DNA of 64,000 nucleotides, taken from contig CAZAFH010000007.1 of the NCBI GenBank assembly GCA_964484265.1, forward strand, positions 62,001-126,000, in the 5' to 3' direction. The notes beneath the pieces are model-generated. The model saw nothing but the letters and a program-made list of their open reading frames with translations. It had not been told where the DNA came from and made no database searches. Positions 36,080-44,832 of the stretch are shown here, in pieces. The stretch's first letter is position 1; each line of letters opens with the position of its first letter. The DNA comes from SIAQ01 sp964484265 (GTDB lineage: Bacteria; Planctomycetota; Planctomycetia; Gemmatales; Gemmataceae). The position numbers were made by a program, and so were the translations under genes.

Positions 36080-36349
36080 CGGGCACCGGGGGTGGAGTTG
36101 TTTTCATTGCCGAGCAAGGTATTGAGGAGAAATTTCGCCAATGGACTGCATTATTTTTACGGACAACACATTGAATGAAGAAGTAGCGGGCTGTGAACAG
36201 TGCGCAGGCGATCCTTCAAGCACGTCCGTTGGCGTTCGATCTAACCGTTGGATGCGCCGTCTCGAAGAGCATTCGCCAAAACCGCGGTAGCCCGATTGCT
36301 GGCTCACGTTCTGCCGATGAATTTACGAACGATTGGCATCTCTTTTTTC

Positions 36350-36555
36350 ACCATCGTAACGCGCGGCCAGTTGGGATCGCAAAGTCGGTTCTGAGTTTTT
36401 TCGCTATTTTCTCCAATAAAGTCTGCATGCAGTTGCGCCCCTCTCCCCCTCGGGAATTTGGCCAACACCCCCTAAAAGTGCAAAAAAAGGCCGAAAAAGT
36501 GGCAAGGCGCTTGGCCAACAGCAAATGGCCAAGCGCCCCTGGCCAACTGGGTGGC
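36350..36555 (+). repeat. Dispersed repeat D, copy 2 (with conserved hairpin)
   Basis: Same orientation and order of tracts as 18704-18910. The stem here is 12 bp and perfect (GGCGCTTGGCCA with TGGCCAAGCGCC, 36506-36537). The stem is kept while the loop differs between copies. Confidence 0.75.
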
Positions 36556-36656
36556 GTGGCGATGGCACCGGTTCGGGATATGCGGGACGGGCGCAATCTG
36601 GGCAATTGCTGCATCATCATTTTTCTCCCTTTCTCTTATCGCATTTTCGGCTGACG

Positions 36657-36686
36657 TTGCGTTCGCGGTCCTACTTCGCGTATATT
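36657..36686 (+). promoter_or_regulatory. Candidate promoter of glmS
   Basis: TTGCGT (36657-36662), 18-bp spacer, TATATT (36681-36686). The start codon has GGAGG at 36719-36723. Confidence 0.4.
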
Positions 36687-36730
36687 ATCGAGTTGCTGAT
36701 AGGGATTCTGGCAATCACGGAGGATGAGCC

Positions 36731-38569
36731 ATGTGTGGCATCGTTGGATATATCGGTTATCGCGAGGCAGAACCGCTTCTCGTCGAAGGGCTGCGCCGGC
36801 TCGAATACCGCGGCTACGACAGCGCCGGGGTCGCAACTCTTACGGGCCCGCATCTTCATCTTCGCAAACGTGCCGGGCGAATCGCCGACTTGGCCAAGCA
36901 CCTCGGCGAAAAGCCGGCGCCGGGTTGCCATGGCATCAGCCACACGCGCTGGGCGACGCATGGCCCCGCCAACGACATCAATGCACATCCGCACCTGAGC
37001 AGCAATGGCTCCATCGCCATCGTGCATAATGGCGTCATCGAGAACTATTCCGTACTCAAAAAGCAGATGCAGGCCCAGGGCATCGTCTTCAAAAGCGATA
37101 CGGACACCGAGGTCATCGCTCAGCTTCTCGAGCAACATTACCAGGGCGATCTGGTTCAGACGGTGCAGAAAATTCTGCCTTTGCTCAAAGGCACCTACGG
37201 GCTTGCCGTCGTCAGCCCGCTGCATCCGGATCTTCTCGTTGGCGCTCGGCTTGGCAGCCCGCTGGTCGTGGGTATCGGCAAGGACGAAAACTTCCTGGCC
37301 AGCGATCCCGCCGCGCTTCTCAGTAGCACGCGAAAAATCGTCTATCTTCAGGATGGCCAGCTCTGCGTCTTGCGCAAGGATAGCTGGCATATTCAAGACG
37401 CGAATGCAGCACGCGTCGATGCGAAAGTGCACAATATCGACTGGAATCCCGTCGATCACGAGAAAGGCGACTTCGAGCATCACATGCTCAAGGAAATCTA
37501 CGAGCAACCAGAAGCCCTCGAAAACGCCATGCGAGGCCGACTCAACGACGAAGACGCGTCGGCCCATTTCGGCGGCCTGAATCTCGACAGCAAACAGCTT
37601 CGCCGGGCGGAACGCCTCATCTTCACCGCGTGCGGCACGAGCTATCACGCGGCCCTGGTTGGTGAATATCTGTTCGAAGAATTCGCCCGCATCCCGGTTG
37701 AGGTGGAATACGCCTCGGAGATGCGCTATCGCAATCCGCCGATGGATCGCAACACCATCGTGCTCGCCATCACCCAGTCCGGCGAAACCGCGGATACTTT
37801 GGCCGCTCTTCGTGAGGCGAAGCGTAAAGGCCATCACACGCTGGCACTATGCAACGTCGTCGGCAGCACCATCGCCCGCGAGGCCGACGGTGGCGTCTAC
37901 CTGCACGCCGGGCCGGAGATCGGTGTCGCTAGCACCAAGGCGTTCAGCAATCAGGTTGCCGTGCTATCGATGCTCGCACTGTACATGGGCCGACTGAGGC
38001 ATCTGTCGAGCTTGCAAGGCACGCGCATGGTCGAGGAAATCCGCGCCATTCCCGGACACGTGCGTCGAACCCTCGAATGCCATGACCAGGTTCGGCGTAT
38101 TGCCGAGAAGTATCACAACGTCAGCAACATGCTCTACCTGGGCCGCCAATATCTGTTCCCGGTAGCACTCGAAGGTGCGCTCAAGCTCAAGGAGATCAGC
38201 TACATTCATGCCGAGGGCTATCCCGCGGCCGAGATGAAGCACGGTCCGATCGCGCTCGTGGATGAGAACACGCCCTCGGTGTTTCTGATTCCGTCGAGCG
38301 GCGTCGTTGACAAGGTCATGAGCAATCTCGAAGAAATCAAAGCCCGCGGCGGCCCGGTGATCGCGATCGCCCCGACTGGCGACGAGGAAATGGCCGACCA
38401 TGTGCGCGCCCGAGCCGACGAAGTGGTCTTTATCCCGCAGGTGCCCGATTACCTGCAGCCGCTCGTCGCCGCGGTACCGTTGCAGCTATTGGCGTATTAC
38501 ATTGCCGTGATGCGCGGCTGCGATGTGGACAAGCCGCGCAATCTGGCAAAGAGCGTGACGGTGGAGTGA
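36731..38569 (+). CDS. glmS: Glutamine-fructose-6-phosphate aminotransferase
   Basis: A 612-residue GlmS, which makes glucosamine-6-phosphate, the entry point for peptidoglycan and lipopolysaccharide sugars. The chain starts MCGIVGYIG; after Met removal the Cys is the glutaminase nucleophile. The glutaminase domain runs to about 240 (TDTEVIAQLL near 128, HTRWATHG near 74). Two SIS domains follow (about 290-430 and 460-600), with TACGTSYHA near 298, SQSGETADTLAAL near 346 and the C-terminal KPRNLAKSVTVE that closes the active site. Length is normal. The gene stands alone with its own promoter. Confidence 0.96.
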   Translation: MCGIVGYIGYREAEPLLVEGLRRLEYRGYDSAGVATLTGPHLHLRKRAGRIADLAKHLGEKPAPGCHGISHTRWATHGPANDINAHPHLSSNGSIAIVHNGVIENYSVLKKQMQAQGIVFKSDTDTEVIAQLLEQHYQGDLVQTVQKILPLLKGTYGLAVVSPLHPDLLVGARLGSPLVVGIGKDENFLASDPAALLSSTRKIVYLQDGQLCVLRKDSWHIQDANAARVDAKVHNIDWNPVDHEKGDFEHHMLKEIYEQPEALENAMRGRLNDEDASAHFGGLNLDSKQLRRAERLIFTACGTSYHAALVGEYLFEEFARIPVEVEYASEMRYRNPPMDRNTIVLAITQSGETADTLAALREAKRKGHHTLALCNVVGSTIAREADGGVYLHAGPEIGVASTKAFSNQVAVLSMLALYMGRLRHLSSLQGTRMVEEIRAIPGHVRRTLECHDQVRRIAEKYHNVSNMLYLGRQYLFPVALEGALKLKEISYIHAEGYPAAEMKHGPIALVDENTPSVFLIPSSGVVDKVMSNLEEIKARGGPVIAIAPTGDEEMADHVRARADEVVFIPQVPDYLQPLVAAVPLQLLAYYIAVMRGCDVDKPRNLAKSVTVE

Positions 38570-38582
38570 TCGAAAATCCAAG

Positions 38583-38657
38583 CCCAAGGGTTCGCTGCGC
38601 TCACCCTTGGGATAAATCTACGGATGATCCCAAGGGTTCGCTGCGCTCACCCTTGGG
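38583..38657. repeat. Two CCCAAGGG palindromes
   Basis: Copies at 38583-38611 and 38629-38657, CCCAAGGG-TTCGCTGCGCTCA-CCCTTGGG. Related copies are at 59015-59044 and 59060-59088. They follow the glmS stop codon. The rest of 38570-38928 has no supported gene. Confidence 0.75.
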
Positions 38658-38928
38658 CTTGGGCTCTGCCGGTTGTATCGATTGTGCCGATCCGTGAAAA
38701 CTTTCCGAACGTCAAATCATTCAGTTTGGGCAAGACAAATCGATTGTTCCGAATAATAATGGTGTCATAGCACCTCATCCGGCTGAAAAGGTCGGGTGGG
38801 CCCCAGCGCACATCAACTGCGGAGCCGTTTGCGTGATTTGGTTGACGCGATAGTTTCAACTCATGCCAATTGGCGCTTCGGCGCCGAGCCACGCGCGATT
38901 CCGTTTCAGCAACAGCCGACGTGCCGCC

Positions 38929-40302
38929 ATGCCATTACGAAGCCGTTTTCCCCGTATCGTGATCGGGTTCGCGTTGTTTCTGACGGTGACGTTGCCGTTT
39001 GTATCCACGCCGGACTTTGGGATGTCGCGCATGACGGCATCGGAAGGCATGCCGCTGGCGCAGCGGTTGCCGGCGACGGCGAGCACGGGCGACGACGACT
39101 GCCTGCCCAAGTATCCGCCGCCGCCGACGGTGAAAATCAAGGTCCGCGTGCCCGCGAATGCAGAGCCGGGCCAGGGCATCGAGTATCGCATCTGCGTGGA
39201 GAATTGCTCTACTGCGGAGGCGCATCACGTCACCGTCAAGAACGCCCTGCCTCCGAACGCGAAGTTCGTGAAGTCCGATCCGCTGCCGTCGAAAATGGAG
39301 CCGGAGCTGACGTGGAACCTCGGCACGGTAGGCGGCGGGGCGACGCGCGAGATCGTTCTCGTACTGCAACCGACTAATACCGACGACGTCAAAAACTGCG
39401 TGCGCGTTCAGTTCGAGCACGGTCAATGCGTGACCACCCGACTGAGCGGACGCGGCGCGATTGGCGGTCCGGGCAAGGGCGACCGACCGCCCATCGTCAG
39501 CGTCGTGCCTGATGTGCCGAAGAAAGACGCAGGCGGGCCTTTCCTCGAAATTTCCGTCGCGGGGCCGAAGCAGCAATTCTCCAACCAGCCGGCCAAGTAC
39601 ACGATCACTATCGCCAACACGGGCAAGGCACGGGCCGTCAATGCCGAGGCACGGCTGTTCTTCAAAACCGACACGCTCACCGTCATCAACGCCAGTGACA
39701 AGGCGGAGAAACAAGGCAAGCTCGTCGAGTGGAAACTGGGCAACATCGAACCCGGAGCGACACGCACGATCGACGTCACGCTCCGCGCCGCGGAAAAAGG
39801 CGACTACTGCTTCAACGTCGCCGCCACGGCCGATGGCCAGCTTGCAAGGCAGGTCGAAGTGTGTACGCGTTTCGTCGGCGTATCGGGAATGACGATGGAG
39901 ATGTACGATCACCAGGATCCGGTTTTCGTCGGCGAGAAAACCAAGTATCCGATCATCGTTCGCAATCAGGGCGGCGAACCGCTGACGAATATCGTCGTCC
40001 GCGCGTTGATTCCGCCGCCGCTCAAGCTCGAACGCGCCAACGCCAAGTTCACCGCCAAGGAACCGGAACTAGCGGGGCAATGGATTGAATTTTTGCCGCT
40101 GCCAAAAATCGACGTGGACGCGGAAGCACGCTACGAAATCTTCGTCGAGGCGTTGAAAGCTGGCGTGACGCGCTTTCACATCGAAGTGCGTGCCGACCAG
40201 CTTACGAGCAAACTTCCCGCGATCGAGCAAGACCTGACCACGGTGATCGACGACCGCGAACCGATCCGCCCAAAGGTGAAAGAGCTTGGCCTGCAGCGGT
40301 AG
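38929..40302 (+). CDS. Secreted DUF11-domain repeat protein
   Basis: A 457-residue protein from the ATG at 38929. MPLRSRFPRIVIGFALFLTV is a signal peptide or membrane anchor. At least three DUF11-type beta-sandwich domains follow, seen as AEPGQGIEYRICVEN, NQPAKYTITIANTGKARAVN and VGEKTKYPIIVRNQGGEPL; each is followed by a hydrophobic/IEPGATR-type strand. Such domains build cell-surface or envelope proteins in planctomycetes and are often repeated. A Cys-rich stretch lies between the first two. The gene precedes the permease/ATPase/TolC genes in the same orientation, but a family A repeat separates them. Confidence 0.8.
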   Translation: MPLRSRFPRIVIGFALFLTVTLPFVSTPDFGMSRMTASEGMPLAQRLPATASTGDDDCLPKYPPPPTVKIKVRVPANAEPGQGIEYRICVENCSTAEAHHVTVKNALPPNAKFVKSDPLPSKMEPELTWNLGTVGGGATREIVLVLQPTNTDDVKNCVRVQFEHGQCVTTRLSGRGAIGGPGKGDRPPIVSVVPDVPKKDAGGPFLEISVAGPKQQFSNQPAKYTITIANTGKARAVNAEARLFFKTDTLTVINASDKAEKQGKLVEWKLGNIEPGATRTIDVTLRAAEKGDYCFNVAATADGQLARQVEVCTRFVGVSGMTMEMYDHQDPVFVGEKTKYPIIVRNQGGEPLTNIVVRALIPPPLKLERANAKFTAKEPELAGQWIEFLPLPKIDVDAEARYEIFVEALKAGVTRFHIEVRADQLTSKLPAIEQDLTTVIDDREPIRPKVKELGLQR

Positions 40303-40313
40303 TGTTTGTGAGA

Positions 40314-40426
40314 CTCGAAAAACAACTTCCCGATATGCTTTTGCCGCTTGCGGCTTAGCGCTCAACAGGGCACCATGCTGAGCGCTAAGCCGCAAGCGGC
40401 AGACATGAGAGTTATTTTTCAAGCCG
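40314..40426 (+). repeat. Palindromic repeat family A, copy 4
   Basis: Core 40342-40401 with both outer arms (GAAAAACAACTTCCCG and AGTTATTTTTCAAGCCG). A TATAAT at 40441-40446 begins 15 bp after it, which could be the -10 box for the permease gene. Confidence 0.85.
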
Positions 40427-40490
40427 CCCATAGCCGCTCGTATAATGGGATGGTGTCGGTCCTGTTGTTAGGCTCTCGTCGAGGCGTTGT

Positions 40491-41735
40491 ATGAATCTCT
40501 TCGACCTCGCTTTCATCTCCTTAAAGACGCTTGCCAAGAATAAGCTGCGTTCGTGTTTGACGGTGCTTGGCGTCGTCATCGGCATTGCCGCGGTGATGGC
40601 GATGGTATCGATCGGCCAGGGCGCCGGCGCGCTGGTGCGGAATCAATTTCGCAGCCTCGGGGCGAACGTCATTATCGTGCTGCCCGCATCAAGTCAAAGC
40701 GGCGGAGTTCGCCAGGGGCTCAAAGTTACGCTCACCGATGGCGATTCCGACGCCATAGCTGCGGAATGTCCCTCCGTCCGTGCAGTCTCGCCGATCGTCG
40801 GTGCGAGCGGGCAGGTGATTGGCGGAAACGTCAACTGGAATCCGAAAGAAATGCTGGGCGTGGGGCCGGACTATGTCGTCGTGCGCAATTGGCCTCTCGC
40901 CGTCGGCGATTTCTTCTCCGAGCGCGAGATCGGAGGCGCCTCAAAGGTCTGCGTCATCGGCACGACGGTGGCGCAGCAACTCTTCGGCGGCGACGCGGAG
41001 GCCGTTGGCCAGCAGCTTCGCGTCAAGAACATTCCGATGCGCGTCATCGGCGTGCTCGAGAAAAAAGGCGCGAACATGGTCGGCCAGGACCAGGACGACA
41101 TCCTCCTGATGCCCTACACAACGGTTCGCAAGCGGCTGCAAGGCTCGGTCTTTTCCAACGTCGCCGTAATCATCGTCTCCGCGCGTAGCGACACGCTCAA
41201 TGCCCAGGCCATGCGCGAAATGGACGCGCTCCTGCGCGAGCGGCATCGCATCGCTCAGGGGCTGAAACCCGACTTCGAAATTCGCAGCATGGCCGAGGTC
41301 GAGAATATCCTCGGCATCATCATGGGCGCGCTTACCGCGATGCTTTCCGCCATCGCCGCGATCTCGCTGGTCGTCGGCGGCGTGGGTATCATGAACATCA
41401 TGCTGGTCAGCGTCACCGAACGCACTCGCGAAATTGGCATTCGCATGGCGCTCGGCGCCAGGCCTCGTGACATACTGCGCCAGTTTCTCGTCGAGGCGGC
41501 CGTGCTCTCCAGCATTGGCGGGGTAATCGGCATCGCCCTCGGCGTCGGCATGTCGGCAGGCATCACGGCGATCATCAACATGCTCCTGCCCAGCGCCAAC
41601 TGGCCGTGGGTCGTGTCGATTCCGTCGGCGGTCATCGCGTTGGCGTTTTCCGCCGCCGTCGGCCTATTCTTCGGCTACTACCCCGCCCGCCGCGCCAGCC
41701 GCCTCGACCCTATCGACGCATTGCGGTATGATTAA
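40491..41735 (+). CDS. MacB-like ABC transporter permease (FtsX domain)
   Basis: A 414-residue permease of the MacB/LolC class. A first transmembrane helix (about 21-45) is followed by a large periplasmic domain (about 50-270). Three helices follow within the FtsX domain: about 275-305, 330-355 and 365-400. The sequence LTVLGVVIGIAAVMAMVSIGQGA near 23 and GIMNIMLVSVTERTREIGIRMALGA near 305 are diagnostic. In MacB the ATPase is fused; here it is encoded separately at 41942. With TolC at 42719 it should form a tripartite pump or an envelope-lipid exporter, but the periplasmic adaptor is missing from the locus. Confidence 0.88.
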   Translation: MNLFDLAFISLKTLAKNKLRSCLTVLGVVIGIAAVMAMVSIGQGAGALVRNQFRSLGANVIIVLPASSQSGGVRQGLKVTLTDGDSDAIAAECPSVRAVSPIVGASGQVIGGNVNWNPKEMLGVGPDYVVVRNWPLAVGDFFSEREIGGASKVCVIGTTVAQQLFGGDAEAVGQQLRVKNIPMRVIGVLEKKGANMVGQDQDDILLMPYTTVRKRLQGSVFSNVAVIIVSARSDTLNAQAMREMDALLRERHRIAQGLKPDFEIRSMAEVENILGIIMGALTAMLSAIAAISLVVGGVGIMNIMLVSVTERTREIGIRMALGARPRDILRQFLVEAAVLSSIGGVIGIALGVGMSAGITAIINMLLPSANWPWVVSIPSAVIALAFSAAVGLFFGYYPARRASRLDPIDALRYD

Positions 41736-41885
41736 GAGTTGTCAGTTGTTAGTAGTCAGTTGTTAGTTGTCACAGCGGTCGAGCTACGATAATAGGCTCG
41801 CTGCGAGGGAATTTCATCCTTGAGCAAAAAATAGATACTCCGACAATTGTCCACTGACAACTAGCAACTAACAACTAACAACTCT
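41735..41885. repeat. Inverted repeat with AGTTGTTAGTTG arms
   Basis: Left 41735-41772 and right 41855-41885 pair as imperfect copies of AGAGTTGT-AGTTGTTAGT. It overlaps the permease stop codon and lies before the ATPase gene. Confidence 0.7.
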
Positions 41886-41941
41886 CTTAGCCTTGACCCA
41901 CATCAGCAAGATGCTATACCCCCTGGCTACCGGTTCCAAAT

Positions 41942-42682
41942 ATGCCTCTGATTGAGCTGCGCGACGTGACCAAGACGTACGACCTGGGCGAGGTCAAGGT
42001 GACCGCGCTCAACGGGGTTTCGCTCGACATTCACGAGGGTGAATTCGTCGCACTCATTGGTCCGTCGGGCTCGGGAAAATCCACGCTCATGAACACGCTT
42101 GGCTGCCTCGATCGACCAACGGGCGGCAGCTATCGCCTCGCCGATCAAGAGGTCGCGACCATGAACGCGGATGAATTGGCTCAGATACGCAATCGCCGAA
42201 TCGGGTTTGTCTTTCAAAACTTCAACCTGCTCGCGCGAACCACGGCACTGGATAACGTCGAGGTGCCTTTGCTCTATAACGCGTCGTGCCCGCGCAGCGA
42301 GCGTAAACGGCGTGCGAGCGCGATGCTGGAGCGCGTCGGTCTGGGCAATCGCCTCGATCATACGCCGAACCAGCTTTCCGGCGGACAGCAGCAACGCGTC
42401 GCCATCGCCCGGGCGTTGATCAACGAACCGCCGATTCTTCTGTGCGACGAGCCGACGGGCAACCTGGACACGCGAACGAGCCGAGAGATCATGGCGCTCT
42501 TTCGGCAGTTGAACGAGCGCGACAAGCTTACCGTGATTCTTGTGACGCACGATCTTGAAGTCGCCCGGCGAGCCAAACGCGCACTGGTTCTGATCGATGG
42601 CAAAGTCGTTGCCGACACCACCGACATGAACGAGGCGGCGAACTTGCTCGCTCGCCGCACAGTGGAAGACGAGGCTGTGTAG
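41942..42682 (+). CDS. ABC transporter ATP-binding protein (MacB/LolD-type)
   Basis: A 246-residue ATPase. Walker A is GPSGSGKST (40-48), the signature LSGGQQQR starts at 145, and Walker B ILLCDEPTGNLD runs from 165; the Q-loop FQNFNLL is at about 91-97. The GNLD form of the D-loop marks the MacB/LolD/FtsE group, which uses the transmembrane movement of FtsX-type permeases. It should drive the permease encoded just upstream, with the 206-bp gap caused by an inverted repeat. It is the middle gene of the permease/ATPase/TolC set. Confidence 0.93.
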   Translation: MPLIELRDVTKTYDLGEVKVTALNGVSLDIHEGEFVALIGPSGSGKSTLMNTLGCLDRPTGGSYRLADQEVATMNADELAQIRNRRIGFVFQNFNLLARTTALDNVEVPLLYNASCPRSERKRRASAMLERVGLGNRLDHTPNQLSGGQQQRVAIARALINEPPILLCDEPTGNLDTRTSREIMALFRQLNERDKLTVILVTHDLEVARRAKRALVLIDGKVVADTTDMNEAANLLARRTVEDEAV

Positions 42683-42718
42683 CCGCCCGGCAGAGGACGC
42701 CGGGCGGGTTATTGAAGC

Positions 42719-44530
42719 ATGATGCGCTGCCTGCCAATTCTGATGTTGATGGTCGCCGGCGGATGCGGGGCGACGGCGGACATTGTGCATACTGCGATCC
42801 TGCCCGAGCAACGCACCATCGAAACCCGCGAATTCGGCCCGCTTTCCACGATGCCTTTGCCTGTTAGCTCGGCGCCGCGTACCGTGCTCGATCCGCGACC
42901 GGATACTGCGGAATGGCGGCTCTCGCTCGACGAGGCGATCCGCATCGGCCTCGATAACTCGCGCGTCGTCCGCACGCTCGCCGGTCTGACTGCGGTCTCC
43001 ACGGGAAAGACGATCTACGATGCCGCCATCACGAACACTACGATCGACCAGCAGCAGGCACGCTTCGATCCGATATTCGCTCAAACGAACACGGTGGGAC
43101 GAAATGCCACGCCATCCTCCACGTTCGACACAATCAACCTGGGCCGGGCCTTCATCGCCGCTTCGCCGACGGACACCTATCGCGGCACGCTCGGCTTATC
43201 GCAAACCAATACCATCGGCGGGCAGTACGCATTGAACTGGCTGACGACGCCGACCCGAATCGGCGGTACGGGCGCGAATCTCGCCGCACTCAACCCGCAG
43301 ACGCCGACGTCGCTCGAATTCAGCTACACGCAGCCGCTCTTGCAAGGCGCGGGCTTCCGCGTGAATCGCGCACCGATCGTGATCGCGCGAATCAATACCG
43401 AGATTTCGTTTTTCCAGTACAAGGCCAGCGTGCAAGAACTCGTACGCAGCGTGGCCGAGGCGTACTGGAACCTCGTGCAAGCGCGTATCGACGCCTGGGC
43501 ACGCAAGATTCAAGTCGATCTCTCCGAGTCGGCTCACAAGCGCGAACAGGCCAGACTCAAGGCCGGCCTGGCCGACCTGGGCAACGTCGCACAGGCGAAG
43601 CTGACCTGGTCGCAGTTCAAGGCCGCCCGCGTCGCGGCCGATGCAATCGTGATGGCGCGTGAAGGCGCCCTGCGCAACGTCATCGGTCTGCCGCCGACGG
43701 ACGATCGCGTCATTGTGCCGGTGTCCGCGCCGACGAATCAATACCTGAAGGTGGACTGGACCGACCTCGTTCAACTCAGCGAAGCACGTCGGCCGGACAT
43801 CGTCGAATTGAAGCTGATTCTCGACGCAGAGCAGCAACGCCTGATCCAAGCCGAGAATCAAACCTTGCCGACGTTGAACGCGGTCGGAACCTACCGATGG
43901 AACGGCCTGTCAGGCTCAATGCCCAACGGCGAGACACTTACGTCGGCGCTCGGCGCCAATAGCGACTGGTCGGTCGGCGTCAATTTCTCCGTCCCGCTGG
44001 GGCTGCGTCTGGGCCGCGCTCAGGTGCGTCAGGAACGCCTTCTGATCGAGCGTGATCGTGCGAACCTGTACCAGGGACTGCACAACGCCATCCATGAACT
44101 GACGCTCACGATCCGCAATCTCGACAACGCCTACGCTCAATATCAGGCGAACAAGGAAGTTCGCGCCGCAGCCGAGGAGAATTTGAAAGTTCAGAGCGGC
44201 AAATTCAAGGTGGGGCAAAGCATCTACCTGAACGTGTTGCAAGCGCTCAACGATTGGGGCAACGCAATCAATGCCGAGTCGCAATCGCTGCTCAGCTACA
44301 ACATCGCGCTGGCGACGCTCGAACGCCAGACCGGCACGATCCTCGAGACGCACGGTCTCGTTTTCGCGGAAGAGCGATTCCGTTTCGCCGGGCCGCTCGG
44401 ACCATTCAGCCATGGGCGTTCCTACCCGACGGCGACGGTCCCCGTTGGCGAATCCACGCGCTACCCGACGACCGGCGAACCCTCGGAGAACGTCTTCAAT
44501 TTGCACAACCCCGTGCCGCGGAAAGAATGA
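42719..44530 (+). CDS. TolC-family outer membrane channel
   Basis: A 603-residue outer-membrane efflux protein. It begins MMRCLPILMLMVAGGCG, which ends in a possible lipobox. The long helical hairpins of TolC are repeated: segments around 200-330 (ELVRSVAEAYWNLVQARIDAWARK) and 420-540 (ALNDWGNAINAESQSLLSYNIALATLERQTG) are the two coiled-coil barrels. The barrel strands between are poorly conserved, as usual. It should form the exit duct for the preceding ABC pump. The C-terminus carries a long Pro/Arg-rich tail. Confidence 0.88.
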   Translation: MMRCLPILMLMVAGGCGATADIVHTAILPEQRTIETREFGPLSTMPLPVSSAPRTVLDPRPDTAEWRLSLDEAIRIGLDNSRVVRTLAGLTAVSTGKTIYDAAITNTTIDQQQARFDPIFAQTNTVGRNATPSSTFDTINLGRAFIAASPTDTYRGTLGLSQTNTIGGQYALNWLTTPTRIGGTGANLAALNPQTPTSLEFSYTQPLLQGAGFRVNRAPIVIARINTEISFFQYKASVQELVRSVAEAYWNLVQARIDAWARKIQVDLSESAHKREQARLKAGLADLGNVAQAKLTWSQFKAARVAADAIVMAREGALRNVIGLPPTDDRVIVPVSAPTNQYLKVDWTDLVQLSEARRPDIVELKLILDAEQQRLIQAENQTLPTLNAVGTYRWNGLSGSMPNGETLTSALGANSDWSVGVNFSVPLGLRLGRAQVRQERLLIERDRANLYQGLHNAIHELTLTIRNLDNAYAQYQANKEVRAAAEENLKVQSGKFKVGQSIYLNVLQALNDWGNAINAESQSLLSYNIALATLERQTGTILETHGLVFAEERFRFAGPLGPFSHGRSYPTATVPVGESTRYPTTGEPSENVFNLHNPVPRKE

Positions 44531-44569
44531 GGGGTGTGAATCCGTGTGGGTTGTGGAACATCGCTCAGC

Positions 44570-44603
44570 AAGTGATACTATTGAGCGCTAAGCCGCAAGC
44601 GGG
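44570..44603 (+). repeat. Partial copy of palindromic repeat family A
   Basis: Only one arm and the loop-side remain (TTGAGCGCTAAGCCGCAAGCGG at 44581-44602). It lies in the 302-bp gap 44531-44832, which has no supported gene. Confidence 0.65.
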
Positions 44604-44627
44604 AACGCATTTTCGTCATTTTTCCCC

Positions 44628-44655
44628 TTGCGGGCTTGTCCTCGCATGGTATAAA
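44628..44655 (+). promoter_or_regulatory. Candidate promoter of the HD-GYP gene
   Basis: TTGCGG (44628-44633), 16-bp spacer and TATAAA (44650-44655). It would give a long 5' untranslated region of about 170 bp, in which no riboswitch was recognised. Confidence 0.35.
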
Positions 44656-44832
44656 TCCGCGGGCGATGGGCATCGTCACGGGTTTATCGGCAAGATCCGC
44701 GTAATCGGCAGAATCGGCAAACCTCATCCAGCCGCACCAGATTCCAGCGTCATCCTGGGAAAAGGCGGCGCATCTTATTGCGTCGGGCCACGCGGATTTA
44801 TTAGTATGTTCTGACCAGCCGACAGCGAATCA

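Larger units (their letters stand above)
36080..36730. other. 651-bp intergenic region before glmS
   Basis: No gene is supported. It contains the dispersed repeat at 36350-36555 and the glmS promoter region. No glmS ribozyme core was recognised. Confidence 0.5.

Noticed and set aside
36080..36730. Possible glmS ribozyme before glmS
   Set aside because: The conserved core sequence of the glmS ribozyme was not seen; the region holds a dispersed repeat instead.
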